A stretch of 64,000 nt of DNA, taken from Patiria pectinifera (taxonomy: Eukaryota; Echinodermata; Asteroidea; Valvatida; Asterinidae). The stretch lies in the NCBI GenBank assembly GCA_029964075.1, contig CM057141.1:2790001-2854000 (forward strand), given 5' to 3'. Shown here piece by piece: positions 25,701 to 42,219 of this stretch. The translations under genes and the position numbers were made by a program. Within the stretch, counting starts at the first letter, position 1; each line of letters begins with the position of its first letter. The notes below the pieces were generated by a model. The model saw nothing but the letters and a program-made list of their open reading frames with translations. It had not been told where the DNA came from and searched no databases.

Positions 25701-28700
25701 CACATGTACATACATGTATGCACTCCTACATGCTCAATACATTGTACACTCCCACTATTATGATTATGGCTACTTTATTGATTTCAACTAAGAACTGTGC
25801 AAATGTCCTGTGCAAATTGCAAAGCAAACTTTCCTCTCAGTCAAGGGCTACCTAGGCAGAAACTCTAACTGACCCTGGCACTCAGGCTTGATGGTCGAGT
25901 GGTAAAGATGTCTGTGACACTAGTTAGCAGGAGGTCGTGGATACATGCGTCCCTGTTACGCCCCAACTATCGCATTGATCCCAACTATAGTTGGGACTGT
26001 CCCAACTATAGTGCGGCAGTTGGGTCGGACCAACTATAGTTAGGACTGGGTTTGGCCCGGCTGTGGTAGCCTAGTGGAGCCCCACCCCCCAGCTAATTTC
26101 AGTGTTCCAAGTAAAGTCAGACGTGTGTATAATTTTGTGATGTTCTCTCACAAGCCCTTGAACAACACCAGTTGACTATGCAGTGTTTATGTTGGGCGCA
26201 ATCCGTCGTTCTGCGCGATCCGTCGATCGTTTTGCGTAATGGGTCGATTCATTAGGGTATCTCAGAATTTTAATAGTTACCTTTTTAAAAAACAAATCCT
26301 CCAGATTTGTGAATTAGAAAGAAATGGTGTTCGACTGGTGGCAGCTGGATCGACCATTAGCGTCATGATCGACCGATGGCGCAGCGCGATCGACCGATGA
26401 CGCACATCGACCGAACGCGCCCAACACTTACAAAATAACGTCCGTGTAGGGTAAAACCTTACATGTATGTCAAATTTACATACACATGTGGTATAAAACC
26501 ACAGAATTATGTCATTTTTTGGCATGACATATACCCATTTAGGGGTCAACATAATGACTGCTACGTGAAGATATGGCTTACCACAGGAACAGCATGTGAA
26601 GCAATTGGTGTGGTAGAGGTTGCCCATGGCCTGGCATGCCTGCCCCGCGCCAGTCACTTTCTCCCCACACTTCACACAGCAACCTGTAGAACAGAAAAAC
26701 ATACAACACCATATGAAAACATGTTAACCCACTTTTAATGTTAACCTTCACTCAGGGTACAATGCACACAGTGAACACAAGATTGTGTGTTTGTCATGTA
26801 TATTTCATAAACACTTTATGAAAGTGAAATACTGGAAAACGTGTACTGCACATGAAGGCAAAAACAATCTTTTTATTAAAGCATTGAACACCATTTGCAA
26901 AAAATGTGATTTTTTGGGGGGTAGATTCGAAGAACAATACTTCTGAAGAAGGTTGTTAAAAAAATGAGCATGTTCAAAATTGAGCTCAGTTGATACACTT
27001 TTCGAGAAAGCTGTGAAAGTGCATCTTCATATTTCTTGACGCAAAGCATACAACCATAGGTTTCCCTTGATACTCAAAAACGCGATGGTTGGTCCTAACC
27101 ATCATCGCAAGGACATGAGGATAATTCCTCTTTTCTTGAAAAATGAAAGCATTAGGGGGGCGGAAAGATTCCCATATCTGGCCATCACTAACTTCTCCCT
27201 TCAGTGATCAGTATCAGCCATCAGAAAGTGATTATATGTCCTAAAAAGTCAAATTTAGCAGGGAAAATATTACAGTATTTACTGAAAAAACACTTAGCCT
27301 AGAAATTGTTGGACCATTCTCATAGGGTTTGTGCACAGGGTGACAAGTGATGGCCAGATATGGGAATCTGTACTATTTATTATGTAGGATTGACAGTTTC
27401 ATCGTGAATGTTTGCAAATGGCGTCCATTACTTTTTTCATCAAGCTTGTCATGGATGTGAAATGGAAATCAACCGAAAATGGTCGAGTAAACATTTCTCT
27501 AAAAGTTTCGGAACAGAAGTATAAAAGTTCCAACATATGTCATCCAATTAAAGTTCACAAAAATAGAAAAATAGGAAAATATTTAACTGTCTACAATTAC
27601 AAATGGGTCTTGGAAATAATAATGGATAGGCCTACATCAGAAACAATCATTCGGGAGTTGGGCCTATTTTGTTTCAGTAATTTCTTGAAACAGAAGACAA
27701 AGAGCCAGATGACACACTATTTTTTCTCCTGGGATTATTCTTCATTTTTGTTAAAGTTTCCCTTGCAAGAAAACTCACCAAACTCTTCACCATCTGGGTT
27801 TTCAGCTAATTCAATTTCGAGCTGTCTCGTCAACTCTTCCAGTTTGCGCTCTGCCTCAGATGGTCCATTTCCTTTGGGAGGAACAACGTCATAACGGAGG
27901 AGGGGGTTCTTTCTGGGCAAAGGAGCTGAAGCAATTTCTGCTGTTCCATGCGTCTTTTTGCTTAAACTAGGCCGGACAGGCTCTGAAGCAAAACCTGTGG
28001 TCACCAAAGGCCCCGTTTGTTTCATATTTACTGCGTCACGTTGAGCGATTTTTGCACCATTCACCTTTGTTGGTACATTATTTGAGTGCATTGAAGCAGA
28101 TTTATTGTTTGTGTACTTTGGTTCTTGAGAATAAGTCTCTGCTTCTGTTGGTGCAATGGAAGACTTTTCAGCTGATGATGATGGTGGTGGACGGTAACCT
28201 GAATGTGGCAACGAAGCTTCCTTTGAAACGGAACGTGCATCGGCTCTTTCTGCTTTCTGCACAAGTCTATACCAGTCCTGGTTGTCTGGATTTGGCTGCT
28301 GTAGGTCGCTTGATTGGGGTGATTTTTGGGACTCCTGCAGACCCTCCTTGTAATGTTTGTTTTTCCTGTTGCTCTGCCTAACTCTTGCCCAGTCTCTGTC
28401 TTGTGAATGACTGGAACCAGTGTCGGCCGAGCTGCTGCTGGTGATGGAGGAACGGTTTGAGCCAGACCCTGAGTGGCGAGACGAGAACTGCTGATCAGAT
28501 GGATAATGGAAGGCAGACTGCAACGATCTTGACAACTGTGGCTGATGTTCCTGCAGTGGGCTCTGTGATATGTCAGGGGCATACACAAAACCCTCTTGAT
28601 CACTTGACCTGCTGTGAGACCTACGTGAGCTCCGCTGTTGCCGTTTCACACCCGAGGGTTCACGCGAATGTCCCTCACTGGTGATTGCCGATGTTTGCCT

Positions 28701-29567
28701 GTTGTCCCAGTATTCCCCAGGATTTCCCCTCTGTATCTGCTGGTCAGGCCCGCCACTGTAAGCCTCGTGAATGTACTCGTAATCACTGTATTTCCCTGAA
28801 GATGAATCGTGGTTGTTCCGTGATTCTTGCACCTTAGTCGACACACGATCACTGCGGTAATCGCTGCTTTGATGACTGCCCGCACTAGTGACTAATGACT
28901 GAGGCATCCGCGCTCTACCCTCTGAACCCGTGTGCCACCGATCGGCTTGCGGATTGGCCGCGGTGTGTGACCTCAGGCTGCCGTATTTGGGGCCATCTAC
29001 GTGTGGCGCGAAGCTAGATTTTGTTGACGATTTGCCCGATTCATTTCGATCCTCCTGAGTTTTCCCCTGACGGCCATTTCCCGGGTCTTCGTATTCACGA
29101 TGGTATCGATATGAGCCGTGGATCTGATCATATTCCGGCTCAACTTGTCGTGGTTGTTCCCGACCTTGCTCGGTGTAAACGTCATGAACGTTGGGGTTCT
29201 GGGACGCGGTACGTTGGTTACCGTGACGATCACTTCCTGTACAGGGGTCCCCACCGCGAGATATTTGGCCAAAAAAATCACTGTTTACAGCCCTTTCATC
29301 TGCATAACCACCATCAAACCTTTCGTGATCTCTGTTGCTATTTCCTGTCCATTTCCTTTCGGGTTTAACATCCGAGTGATAATCGGAATCTGAATGCGAA
29401 TCCCCGTGGTCTTTGCCAAGTTTCACATCCTCGGCGAGTTTCAATTTCGATGAACGGTTTCCTGTTTCGTCGTGCCGATTTTCTTGGTCCAAATAGCCGG
29501 AATCCTGCTGTCCTTGAGACTGTATGATTTCGTTGTAAATCTTGTATCGCCAGGATGAGTCTTCCAT
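13240..29567 (-). CDS. Ajuba/LIMD1/WTIP-family LIM-domain protein, 8 coding exons, 934 aa
   Basis: Family members are adaptors at cell junctions that inhibit Warts/LATS in Hippo signalling and also act in P-bodies and the nucleus. Coding exons, in transcript order: 29567-27779, 26683-26582, 22117-22050, 21696-21634, 20861-20731, 16421-16376, 14865-14797, 13776-13240. All have GT/AG borders, and the summed length (2805 nt) is in frame. The N-terminal ~596 aa are Ser/Gln/Arg-rich and apparently disordered, ending in a helix-like [15 protein letters not shown] pre-LIM segment. LIM1 starts [12 protein letters not shown]2 [13 protein letters not shown]3 [10 protein letters not shown]; each shows the Cys/His zinc pattern. 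LIM2 ([11 protein letters not shown]) and LIM3 ([17 protein letters not shown]) match Ajuba/LIMD1/WTIP better than zyxin/LPP. A Pro/Ser/Thr-rich tail of about 150 aa follows LIM3 and ends VVTDL, a class I PDZ-ligand pattern. An in-frame TAA just upstream of the ATG supports the start. Which vertebrate paralogue it corresponds to cannot be said; probably the single pre-duplication gene. Confidence 0.92.
14585..14735 (+). repeat. tRNA-derived SINE left half joined to another repeat
   Basis: TAGCTCAGTTGGTGGAGCACC is a box A and D-arm, followed by GGAACAGTAATCC. No box B follows. The sequence runs instead into a block ending TGATGGCCAGATATGGGAATC, which recurs at 27,350-27,370 and inverted at 27,165-27,187. 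Confidence 0.5.
15655..15930. repeat. Interspersed repeat family A, copy 1
   Basis: The block GTTCAGTGCGTGACATTACG then TAGCTACAATCGGCTGAATG then GTGTCCCGGA recurs at about 56,870-56,930 (same strand) and inverted at about 63,360-63,420. Three diverged copies define a family that I cannot name. Confidence 0.65.
16746..17640. repeat. TACAGGGTGA-family foldback interrupted by an insertion
   Basis: The left arm (16,746-17,000) and right arm (about 17,200-17,392) are inverted copies. The distal part of the right arm resumes at about 17,592 (AGAGCTTAAAAATAGAGG...GGGTTTCC). The intervening 200 bp of unrelated sequence therefore looks like a later insertion. Confidence 0.6.
18161..18361. repeat. 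MITE-like element, TIR GTTTGTTTATGGTGTAAATCA
   Basis: GTTTGTTTATGGTGTAAATC at the left end is matched by GATTTACACCATAAACAAA at the right. It is about 200 bp with a non-inverted centre and no ORF. Confidence 0.65.
18924..19284. repeat. AGGCC/A-tract TIR element, copy 1
   Basis: AGGCCAAAAAAAAAATGTCGG then TCTTTGGTC at the left; GGTCGGACCAGAGACCGAAT then a T/G-tract and GGCCT at the right. About 361 bp. Confidence 0.55.
20704..20725. repeat. (GT)n microsatellite
   Basis: Pure GT dinucleotide run ending a few bases from the splice donor of the Ajuba LIM2 exon (donor at 20,730). Confidence 0.9.
22855..23045. repeat. TGTACA/ACATGTAC palindromic low-complexity tract
   Basis: Dense overlapping TGTACATGTACA palindromes with (GT)n. 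Could extrude cruciforms; no coding content. Confidence 0.6.
24163..24534. repeat. AGGCC/A-tract TIR element, copy 2
   Basis: AGGCC, an A-tract, then GTCTCCGGTTTCTGGTATG at the left is perfectly mirrored by CATACCAGAAACCGGAGAC, a T-tract and GGCCT at the right. About 372 bp. Confidence 0.7.
25875..25965 (+). repeat. tRNA-like SINE fragment
   Basis: TTGATGGTCGAGTGGTAAAG then ATGTCTGTGACACTAGTTAGCAGGAGGTCGTGG has box A- and box B-like spacing. The inverted fragment at 62.1-62.2 kb is the same family. Confidence 0.45.
26190..26426. repeat. GTTGGGCGC MITE, copy 1
   Basis: The ends are GTTGGGCGCAATCCGTCG and CGACCGAACGCGCCCAAC. The interior carries several GATCGACCGAT and CGATCCGTCGATCG words on both arms. 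About 236 bp, in Ajuba intron 2. Confidence 0.65.
27779..29567 (-). CDS. Ajuba-family first coding exon (disordered pre-LIM region)
   Basis: One 1789-nt exon encodes the whole pre-LIM region, residues 1-596, and ends with a GTGAGT donor after codon position 1. The sequence is rich in Ser, Gln, Arg, Asp and Tyr, with repeated SSD, HSDS and RSS patches that look like phosphorylation-prone disorder. The ORF reads past the donor for only a few codons before a stop, so the splice is needed to reach the LIM domains. Plus-strand ORFs at 28052-28381 and 29021-29368 are shadows of this exon. Confidence 0.9.
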
Positions 29568-32500
29568 ATTTTAAATTCAAAAGGGTGAAGCCATGCGTAT
29601 CTTATCAAAAGGTGTCAAGAAATAACATTTTTCTTTACAAAATACAAGTGGTCCAGCGTGTAGTATAGTACAGTCACGCCGTATTATTATTTACATAGCG
29701 CCAGCCCACGATAGCTAGCCCTAGCACAGGTTGTTGATATAACGCATGTTAATGGCGAGGTCGCGGAGCGATATTGTTCATGCTGAATTGAAAGAATTAT
29801 GCACACACAGTTACATAATGCTTTCTTTTCGTGTGCAACTTTTAAGACATGTTATTTTTATCTTCTTAGAATTGTGTTTGTAACCATCCAAGTTCTCTAT
29901 TACGCTTTTAAGAATGATATCCAGCCGAACTATTTGATAAAACGGTATATGCGGAAGTATACATATTTCAAATTGCGTTGACCGTCATGAGCTAGCTGGT
30001 GGTGGTGGGCGGAGGCGCGCACAAGTCATGGGGCGTTAAATTCTTGAAGTTCTGATGATCGGGAGGTACAGGTTTACAGTTCCGCGTCGAGACTTTTTGA
30101 ACTCTGATAACTAATCTAGGACAAAAAAACCGTGAATATGCAGTGGCCTCAATTACTTCGACTCAAATTTGCTTGACCACGTGGTCCTCCCAGTAACTTC
30201 GCGATTTTCAGGACTTGATCGGCCTCCCAAAAGTTGGCACGTGCCGGCCAATCCCTCATAAGCGGTGATTCCGCGTCCGGGACGCCCCGCCCCGAAACCA
30301 ACTTGTTATACAAAATTAGTAAAAGTTCTTATTGGTACAACTGTTCATTTGTGGAAACGAGACGCTGATGAATTTTATGACAAAATGGCCAGGGCTGCAA
30401 ATTTAGGGGGATCCACTCCGTCGCATAATCTTGCTTCAAATGATATCAATTAAAGTTGGTGTCAAGGGTAATACGTGCTTTTTGAGTTTGGCACCTTGAA
30501 AAATAGATTTTCAAAATGAATTGATAATTTTCTAGTATTACATTAGTTAAGAGCTTTCCAATGAGACATCGCACGTTATCGGCCCACGACAAGTAATCAA
30601 TTAATGAAGTTCAACGTTTGAATTAAGAGCGGGACGCTCCTAGTTCTGAATACATGTAGTTGTGCGCAATTTCTGAACTGGAGCGCGCCATTTAAAACCA
30701 CTTTTTAAACTGTATAAAGGCCTGCAAAAAATAAACATGCACATTTATTTGTTACAGGACATTATATTCCTATAAATATCGTTCGGAAAAGAAAATAAAG
30801 TTTCAAAAAAGCATGTATCAACAAACTTTAATGCAATTTATTGTATAGAATCACACAATCTCGATATTTTTCATGAGTGTGCACTCGACATTTTTTTTGC
30901 TTGTTTTTAAACAAGCCGGGCATATATTTTGGTAAATTTGAGCACAGCTAATTGACTCAATAGTCACTATAGTGCCTAGTAATTCCATCCATCCCAAACA
31001 TGCACAAAACAAACATAACTGTAAGGATTACAAAACGCACCCACGACCTTATCAGTGTAGGCTTACGTATACATCAGAGAGAATTTTAATCATGATTATG
31101 ATGTCGTTGGATTAACAACCTGCACAGTGAATGCAGCTTTTTGTATGAAACGCTGCTAAAAACCGGCTTGGTGGCTTTGAAGTCTTATCCAACATCGGAC
31201 ATTTATAGATTGATTGCATTACGCAGCCATCTCAGAGGTGCGCTTTGTTATGTTAATCCTTACCGTGGAGCTCCATGTCCTTACCAATGAATGACAAGAG
31301 ATCTACTCATCATATACGTATGCAAATTCCTGTTGAACAAAAGCGCAAACCATCTCTTGATACAATGCTCATGTACATATTTTTAACATGTTATTTAGGA
31401 TAGAATAGAACATCAGATTTTGTAGATTATAACCTTTTTAATTTGCAAATATCCATGATAAAGGTACCACCTTACACTCCAGTTTTTTCGACACAACTCT
31501 GTCAAAGATTCTGATAGATTATGTGTGCATACATATAATTTGCTCAACATGAGCGTTCTCTGTCGAAATATACTTTCTACAAAAATAAAAATTCAGCAAT
31601 ATTATAAGGCAGTTCATGTTTTTGTTGCCTCTATTTGAGTTCGACAGCCCGTGTCTTCCATGAAGGGAAACAATATTAAGCAAGATCATTTTTTTGAGTT
31701 TGCATGATTCGCTTGTTCAGTTTGACATCAGTGCAAATCCTGTTTTAGAAACCATTGATTGAATTAAAATTTCCCAGTCACGTAATTTTAAAGGCAATTA
31801 AAGCATGATTTTTATTGGCAATGCCTGATGATGAGGCACAAACAAACTACTTATGATGTACAGTGAAATCTCGATAAATCAAAACCTGTTAACTCAAAAA
31901 AAACCTTCGAATTCAAAGTAAAAACTTACTCCCGTCAATTGTTGTTGAATAAAGAATCCATTGGATAATTCAAAACTCTGCTTAACTCGAAGTTTGAGCC
32001 AATTCCCCCGAGGTTTGACTTATCAAGATTCCACTGTTTAGTGATTAATAAAACACATAGTTTAATTACCCCTATTATATGTAAAGTCTCAGTCAACACC
32101 TTTGTTCATTAATATAAAATTAATTAGTTCATCAGAAGAATTTCCTTACAGAAAGAGTATAAAAAAGAGGTTTTAATAGAAGAAAAATGGTTACACTTGC
32201 AGAAAATTTACAGTATTTACAGAGCAACGGGGGGTGTGTACGTAACTCAAAAATTAATCAGTCTTAATACAGTACCTCAGTTTTTAATTAACTAAATGTA
32301 TCACATGCTATCTAACAATCTACTAAACAACAATGGTGAGTTAAAGACAAGCTGTATACTGGAAAAGAGATTATGACGTTTTAAGAATAGAAAAACAACA
32401 CCCACAAGGTATATGATGACCCGAAAGTGAAGACATTTATGGTATTCCATACTGAATCTGGTGCTGAATTCATAAGCTTATTTCATTAAATGTCAGTAGT

Positions 32501-33932
32501 TTCTTCTTTTTTTTTGATGGAAGTTAGGCAGCATGTCGGACGAATTCATTTGTCCGACAATTATTTTTATCCCTAGAAAGTTTCTTCTTCTAAATATCGG
32601 TCTTTTCTTGCAAGTAAGTTTAAAGGGAATATACAACATTTGCAAACATCGAAAAATAAAACTACCAAGTTTTTACAAAATACCTTACTAGGATGTTGGT
32701 AAATGACAGCCTAAAGCATCCTGTAAAATTATGGCACCTGATGTCAAGTCATTTTCAAGAAAATTGTATTTTTGTATACATTTCCAATGGTGGTCGGTCG
32801 ACCACCGTTGGAAAAACCTAACTATTTTTCAACTACTGCTCCAAATTTACAATATTTTTTCAGTCCAAATTTTGTTTGCTATTGGTTACATGTTCATGAA
32901 TGGGTGCAGGCCAGCTAGACTGGTTCCCTTACCTTACAATTTTCTGACATCTATAAATTGATCCATTTTATCTTTAGTGGAGTCAGGGAACCAGACTACT
33001 TAAACATGTTTGTTTTTCTTGGTTTTTCAAGCATTTTCGTAACACAAAACTTCAAACATGTCAGTTAAACAATATTTGATCTATTATACTAACCCCTCAA
33101 ATAGTTCATTTCTGAAAATTGCAGCAAAAGCCAATGATGTATATTCTCTTTAAAGAATACCTTATACCAAACAAAAAAGAGCAAAAGACGATTTTGCTTT
33201 AGAATTTAACATATACATTCATTTTAATATTACAACTAGACCAAAATAATTGAAAAGCACTATTGTTACAGGATTCAACATTTTTGCTTCGGAGCGTTTT
33301 CTCCCAGTGCTTTGTGTGGCTGAACTCACACCCACAAAGTAAGCCTCTGAAAAATGGTGGTAGTGGGTGAATTAATCTGCAACAGTAGGCACTGCGTGTG
33401 GGTTTTTATCACTGACCTCCAGACTAACTGGACTAGCTGACAATGCACAAGCATTGAAGCAGACAGCCGCCATCTTGGGTCACCCATAACACGCGTAGCA
33501 AATACAAGTTCTTATTGGTACATACATTGTAGTTCGTAAGGGATTTTTTTCTTTAGAGTTAAGGTGGCAAAAATAAGAACCGTAGTTTATGATCAGGTTT
33601 TGAGATTAACAATTTTCTTCCTAGGACTGGCAAACATCAAAAGAACAATTAATTTTTGGGGAAATTGTTGTTTTAAGTGACAAAAACAAACAACTCGCAA
33701 CTGAACGTACATGTACTTCCCAGTGTGACGTTTTGGGGATCCTGTAGCAGCCAATCCAGTTATAGAGGTCAGTGGTTTTTCTCCCTAAGCTTGTATGCAC
33801 TACCAACCCATGATTTTCTTCTCACAGCCTCGAGTGTTGGAATACACTTTGCACACAATGTTTAAAATAATATTGAAGTTGTTGAGTTAACATGCAGCTC
33901 TAGTTGTGTCCAATTTTGCAGGGTTGAAGTTC
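29568..33932. other. Intergenic region between the Ajuba-family gene and PDCD6
   Basis: Holds the Ajuba 5' region (immediately above 29,567) and the PDCD6 3' UTR, whose end I cannot fix; AATAAA on the minus strand near 31,811 is one candidate. The plus ORF at 30265-30453 has no recognisable domain. No other gene seen. Confidence 0.5.
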
Positions 33933-38419
<4,487 letters not shown>

Positions 38420-38770
38420 TTTTCCAGTTATTACTTGCGAAGTTGCGTGTGCGACTGTCTATGACTGTGTGCGTTTGCTGTGAGAGAAGAAGAATAGTCA
38501 GGCACCAACCTTCTACACTACACAATCGTAATGGATTCCGTCTGGCTATTTGACATTAGCCGGGCACCAAAGATTGGAGACAACTACATGAAAAAAGACA
38601 CTAGGACGTCTAGGTGTTTGACATATGGTAAACAAACGATTTCGGGTTGGCTTTCGCTTTTGCGACCGCTCTTTTCGTTTTCGAGCCTAAATATCCCAAT
38701 TCTTTTGTCGATTTTCTGTTTGATGATGCTACTACAATCATCAAAGCCTTTTCACCGTTACGGATTTTAA
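38420..38770. promoter_or_regulatory. Bidirectional promoter region between PDCD6 and the FG-GAP gene
   Basis: The 351 bp between two divergent start codons must hold both 5' UTRs and core promoters. I see no TATA box or clear CCAAT box, as is common for housekeeping bidirectional promoters. A short plus-strand ORF (38531-38770) ends at the TAA immediately before the FG-GAP ATG and is probably 5' UTR or chance. Confidence 0.6.
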
Positions 38771-38955
38771 ATGGAGGAATTATCATCACGTATAAGGTCA
38801 ATAACAGTGCGCGAAGTATCACTGTTCGCGCTGTGTTGCGTGGCCACGTACTTGCTTCGTATTCGACAGAGTTACGGCCTTGGCCCGGCATGGCGATTTG
38901 AAGCAGATCAGTCGCACTTCGAAAATGGGCGGTATGCGCAGTTATGGGAAACTCT
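38771..38955 (+). CDS. FG-GAP gene exon 1 (start codon, signal anchor)
   Basis: An in-frame TAA lies immediately upstream of the ATG. The exon encodes 61 codons plus 2 nt and ends at CT before a GTGAGT donor. It joins to exon 2, which starts A-CCC, restoring Leu-Pro and reading through to PVIADVESDG. The WRFEADQ...WETLP stretch sits where the plant family has its Trp- and Glu/Asp-rich linker before the first blade. The 9.6 kb intron 1 follows. Confidence 0.8.
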
Positions 38956-41900
38956 GTGAGTATGTTGGGTGCGATCGGTGGATCTTTCGCTTGGCCTCGC
39001 AGAAATGCATTTACATGATTGGCCGATCATGCTGCATCACTCAGTTGACTCAGTCGTTCACCTTTTCTTTTTCGCAGTGGCTATCGTTACACTGCAGCAG
39101 CCGTAACGCAATTTTCAATTCCTATCGTTACGGAACTGTCTGGTTTCCTCACAACAAGATCTTTGTCAGTTGGAACCAGACTATCATTCAACTGAATGGA
39201 CTTTATTTCCCTTAAACAAACACCGCCAAATCCATGGATTACGAAGACGGAAATGAAACCTACTTAAATAAAAAGAACTAGTCAATTAAAGACATGAAAT
39301 TAAAGAAAACTACTTAAAAAACAAATAATTAAAAGAAGACTATTTAAAAGAAAAAAATGAAAAAGGAAACAAAATGCGCAGCACAATTCTGCGGGATCCA
39401 GCGAAAGTGCAAATCCACCAATCACGGCCAAAAAAGTACGTACACTAGTACTGTAGTACTGTAGACTTGTTTGCTATTAAGATCGTCATTGTTATTTCAA
39501 TCAAGTTAAATTTCACTTGCCACCCTAGATAATGAAACCTCCCAATCGTAGCACATACAAACTTATCGCGAAAATTCACCTATGCAAATTGGGGTCAACA
39601 CGCCCCTCATTATGACGTCAACGTTGAGTTCGTGCTTGCGCTCATGCCATCAATTTCAGCCCGACTCGCTTCAGTTTTATGAATGAAATCATTATGCATC
39701 GGAGAGTGAACATGCCAGAAATTTACAGTAGAAAAGCTCATGATATCTGCTTTCTTTTGCCGAAGAAAGCGTCAAAATCGATGAACTATTGCTTGAGTTT
39801 TGACAGTTCAAACATTTTTTAGCGTTTTTTTTTTAGGAACCAAAACTTCTTATTTTTCGAGGGAGTCCATCTTTTTAATCCTAAATTTCTTTCTTCTCTA
39901 ATTTGGTTGGGGAAAACCTGAATTAGTTCCATATAGAACAGGTTTTCAGCTTTTAAGTGGTGTGGCACATGTGGGTGGTCGGTCTGATACGGCGATGGTC
40001 GCGAGCAATATGCATAAAAATTGCTCGCTAGAACTGCCCAAAATTGCAAATGATAGCGAAGTAATCACGTGATATAAACACGTGCAACGTGCAGGAGATA
40101 TATATAGCTCAGTGGAAGACGATTACGAAGATTAAAGGGATCCCGTTTCATTAAAGGGATCCCGTTTGATGAAATGTGTGTGTGTCTCTTTTTTTCTGTC
40201 CCTTTTACCCTGTATCCCGATGCGACGGGGTTGGGCGGTGGGTTGGGGTGGGGATGGCCCGCAGGTGGGGTGGGGGCCGGGAGGCCTGCAGGTGGGGTGG
40301 GGAGGGGGAGGGGAGGGGATGGCGGGGGGCGGGGAACAAAGACACATTGGGTGGAATATGCACATTCTTTGGTTGAATGGCCGTTGCATATATCCCAACA
40401 CCTTGAGGGGGGGTGGGTCCCTGGGTGGGGGAAAGGAACGGGATGGGGTTCTGAGAACCAGGTTAATGGAATATTTCCAGTCTTTCATTTCTTACACCTG
40501 CACCATACCAGGACCCCATGGAAGGGGAGTGCACATTTAAGGGGTTGCCGGTGGAGGGGGCGTGGGGAGGATGTCTCGTGAGTGTAGAGGGGGCCGGGGT
40601 AGAGTACTCAAAACCAGGAAGCTTAAACTGGGGCTCAAAAGGAGGAGGGTGGAATTTCACATTTCCTTTTCTTTTTTCGGTCCTTGCAACATATCCCGAC
40701 CCTAGTGGGCGGTGGGTGGTGGGGGCCCCCACCAACACAGACATTTTGATATGCAAATTAGGTAGACAGCGCCGCTCATTATAGCATCATCATGAAATTC
40801 TTGCTGACGCGTATGCCATCTACTTCGGCCAATTTTCGGACAGACTCCATGATGAATAAAATCACTGTAGGCCTACATCGGAGGATGCACCTGCCAGAAA
40901 TTTACATGCTGAAAGCAACAGAATGATGTCCGCTTCCTTTTGCCGAAGACAGCGTCAAAATTGTTAAATGAAAGGGTGAGTTTTGACGATTAAAATATTG
41001 TTTTAGCGTTTTCCTTTTTGGAACTCAAACTTCGTATTGTCCAAGGGAGTCCATCTTTTCAATCCTGTTTTTCTTCCTTCCAACATTTTGTTTGAGATCA
41101 AATGAATTAATTCCGAGTAGTTGAGTTTTTTAGCTGGCGAATAGTGTGGCCTAAGTGGGTGGTCGGTTTTATAGTGCGATGGTCGCGAGCAAAATGCATG
41201 GAAATTTATCACTGGAACTGCCAAAAATTGCGAATGATTGTCAATTGATCACGCCGGCTATATCCGGCCCGCCGGCACCTGCACCGCGCGCGTTCTAATA
41301 AAAACCCGATTAATAAAATAATCGGTTACACCTCTATGTTCCGACACCCCTATGTTCTGACTGCACATATTCCTATTCCTAACCCTAACCCTAACCGGGA
41401 GTAACACAATCTAGGTTGTCGGAACATAGGGGTGTCGGAACATAGAGCAGTCACCAAATAATCAAGATGTTTTGTTTTCTGATAAATGATGTGACTTTAT
41501 TATTGGGAATACCACTTTCTTTTTCCCTTTCCCCTACCCTGGATACCATATTCCGACCCTGGGGATGGGGCTGTAATGGAGCGTGGTGTTCAAACCACGC
41601 CAAGAGGGCTGAAATTGTTTTTTCCAACAAGTGAAGTTTGTCTTTTAATTTGGTGCAATGACGTTCCCCACCAGACTTTCTTTTACTGCGATATCATGGA
41701 CCGGGCCGGGGTTAAGGCGGGACCGTATCATAAGTCCGACGCCTCATAGGTCCGACGCCTCATAAGTCCGAAATTTCGGACTTATGAGGCGTCGGACTTT
41801 ATTTATTCCGCCTCATAGATCCGACGCCTCATAAGTCCGACGCCTCAAAAGTCCGACAACGGAAAAACGAGTGTCGGACTTACGAGGCGTCGGAGCTATG

Positions 41901-42185
41901 AGGCGTCGACCTATGAGGCGTCGGATTTATGAGCGGACCCCGTTGAGGCCGGGTAGGGGTTGTGGGGGGGGGGGTTCCCAAAACAAAGAGGGTGGAATGT
42001 CCTTTATGTTCTTTTAGCTATTAATCTTAAGACGTGCTGCTCTTGGGGGGAGAGAGGTGGTGGGGCCGCATGAGTCGGGGGCGGGGTTAGTGTACTCCAA
42101 ACCAGGAGGGTTGAATATCCCGGGGAGCATCAGAAGGGGAGGGCCTGGAATTTCCCAATATTCTTTTTTTTTCATCATCATCATT

Positions 42186-42219
<34 letters not shown>

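Noticed and set aside
27412-27894. 160-codon plus-strand ORF
   Set aside because: Its end overlaps Ajuba exon 1 antisense and the rest is intronic; no recognisable product.
28061-28603. 180-codon minus-strand ORF
   Set aside because: Out-of-frame shadow of Ajuba exon 1; no start context or domain.
30265-30453. Possible small gene (VHLWKRDADEFYDKMARAAN)
   Set aside because: Looks mildly protein-like but has no start context, splice partner or family I can name.
40166-40581. Gly/Trp-rich ORFs of 118-135 codons
   Set aside because: Produced by the G-rich tract of the tandem monomer; not conserved between monomers.
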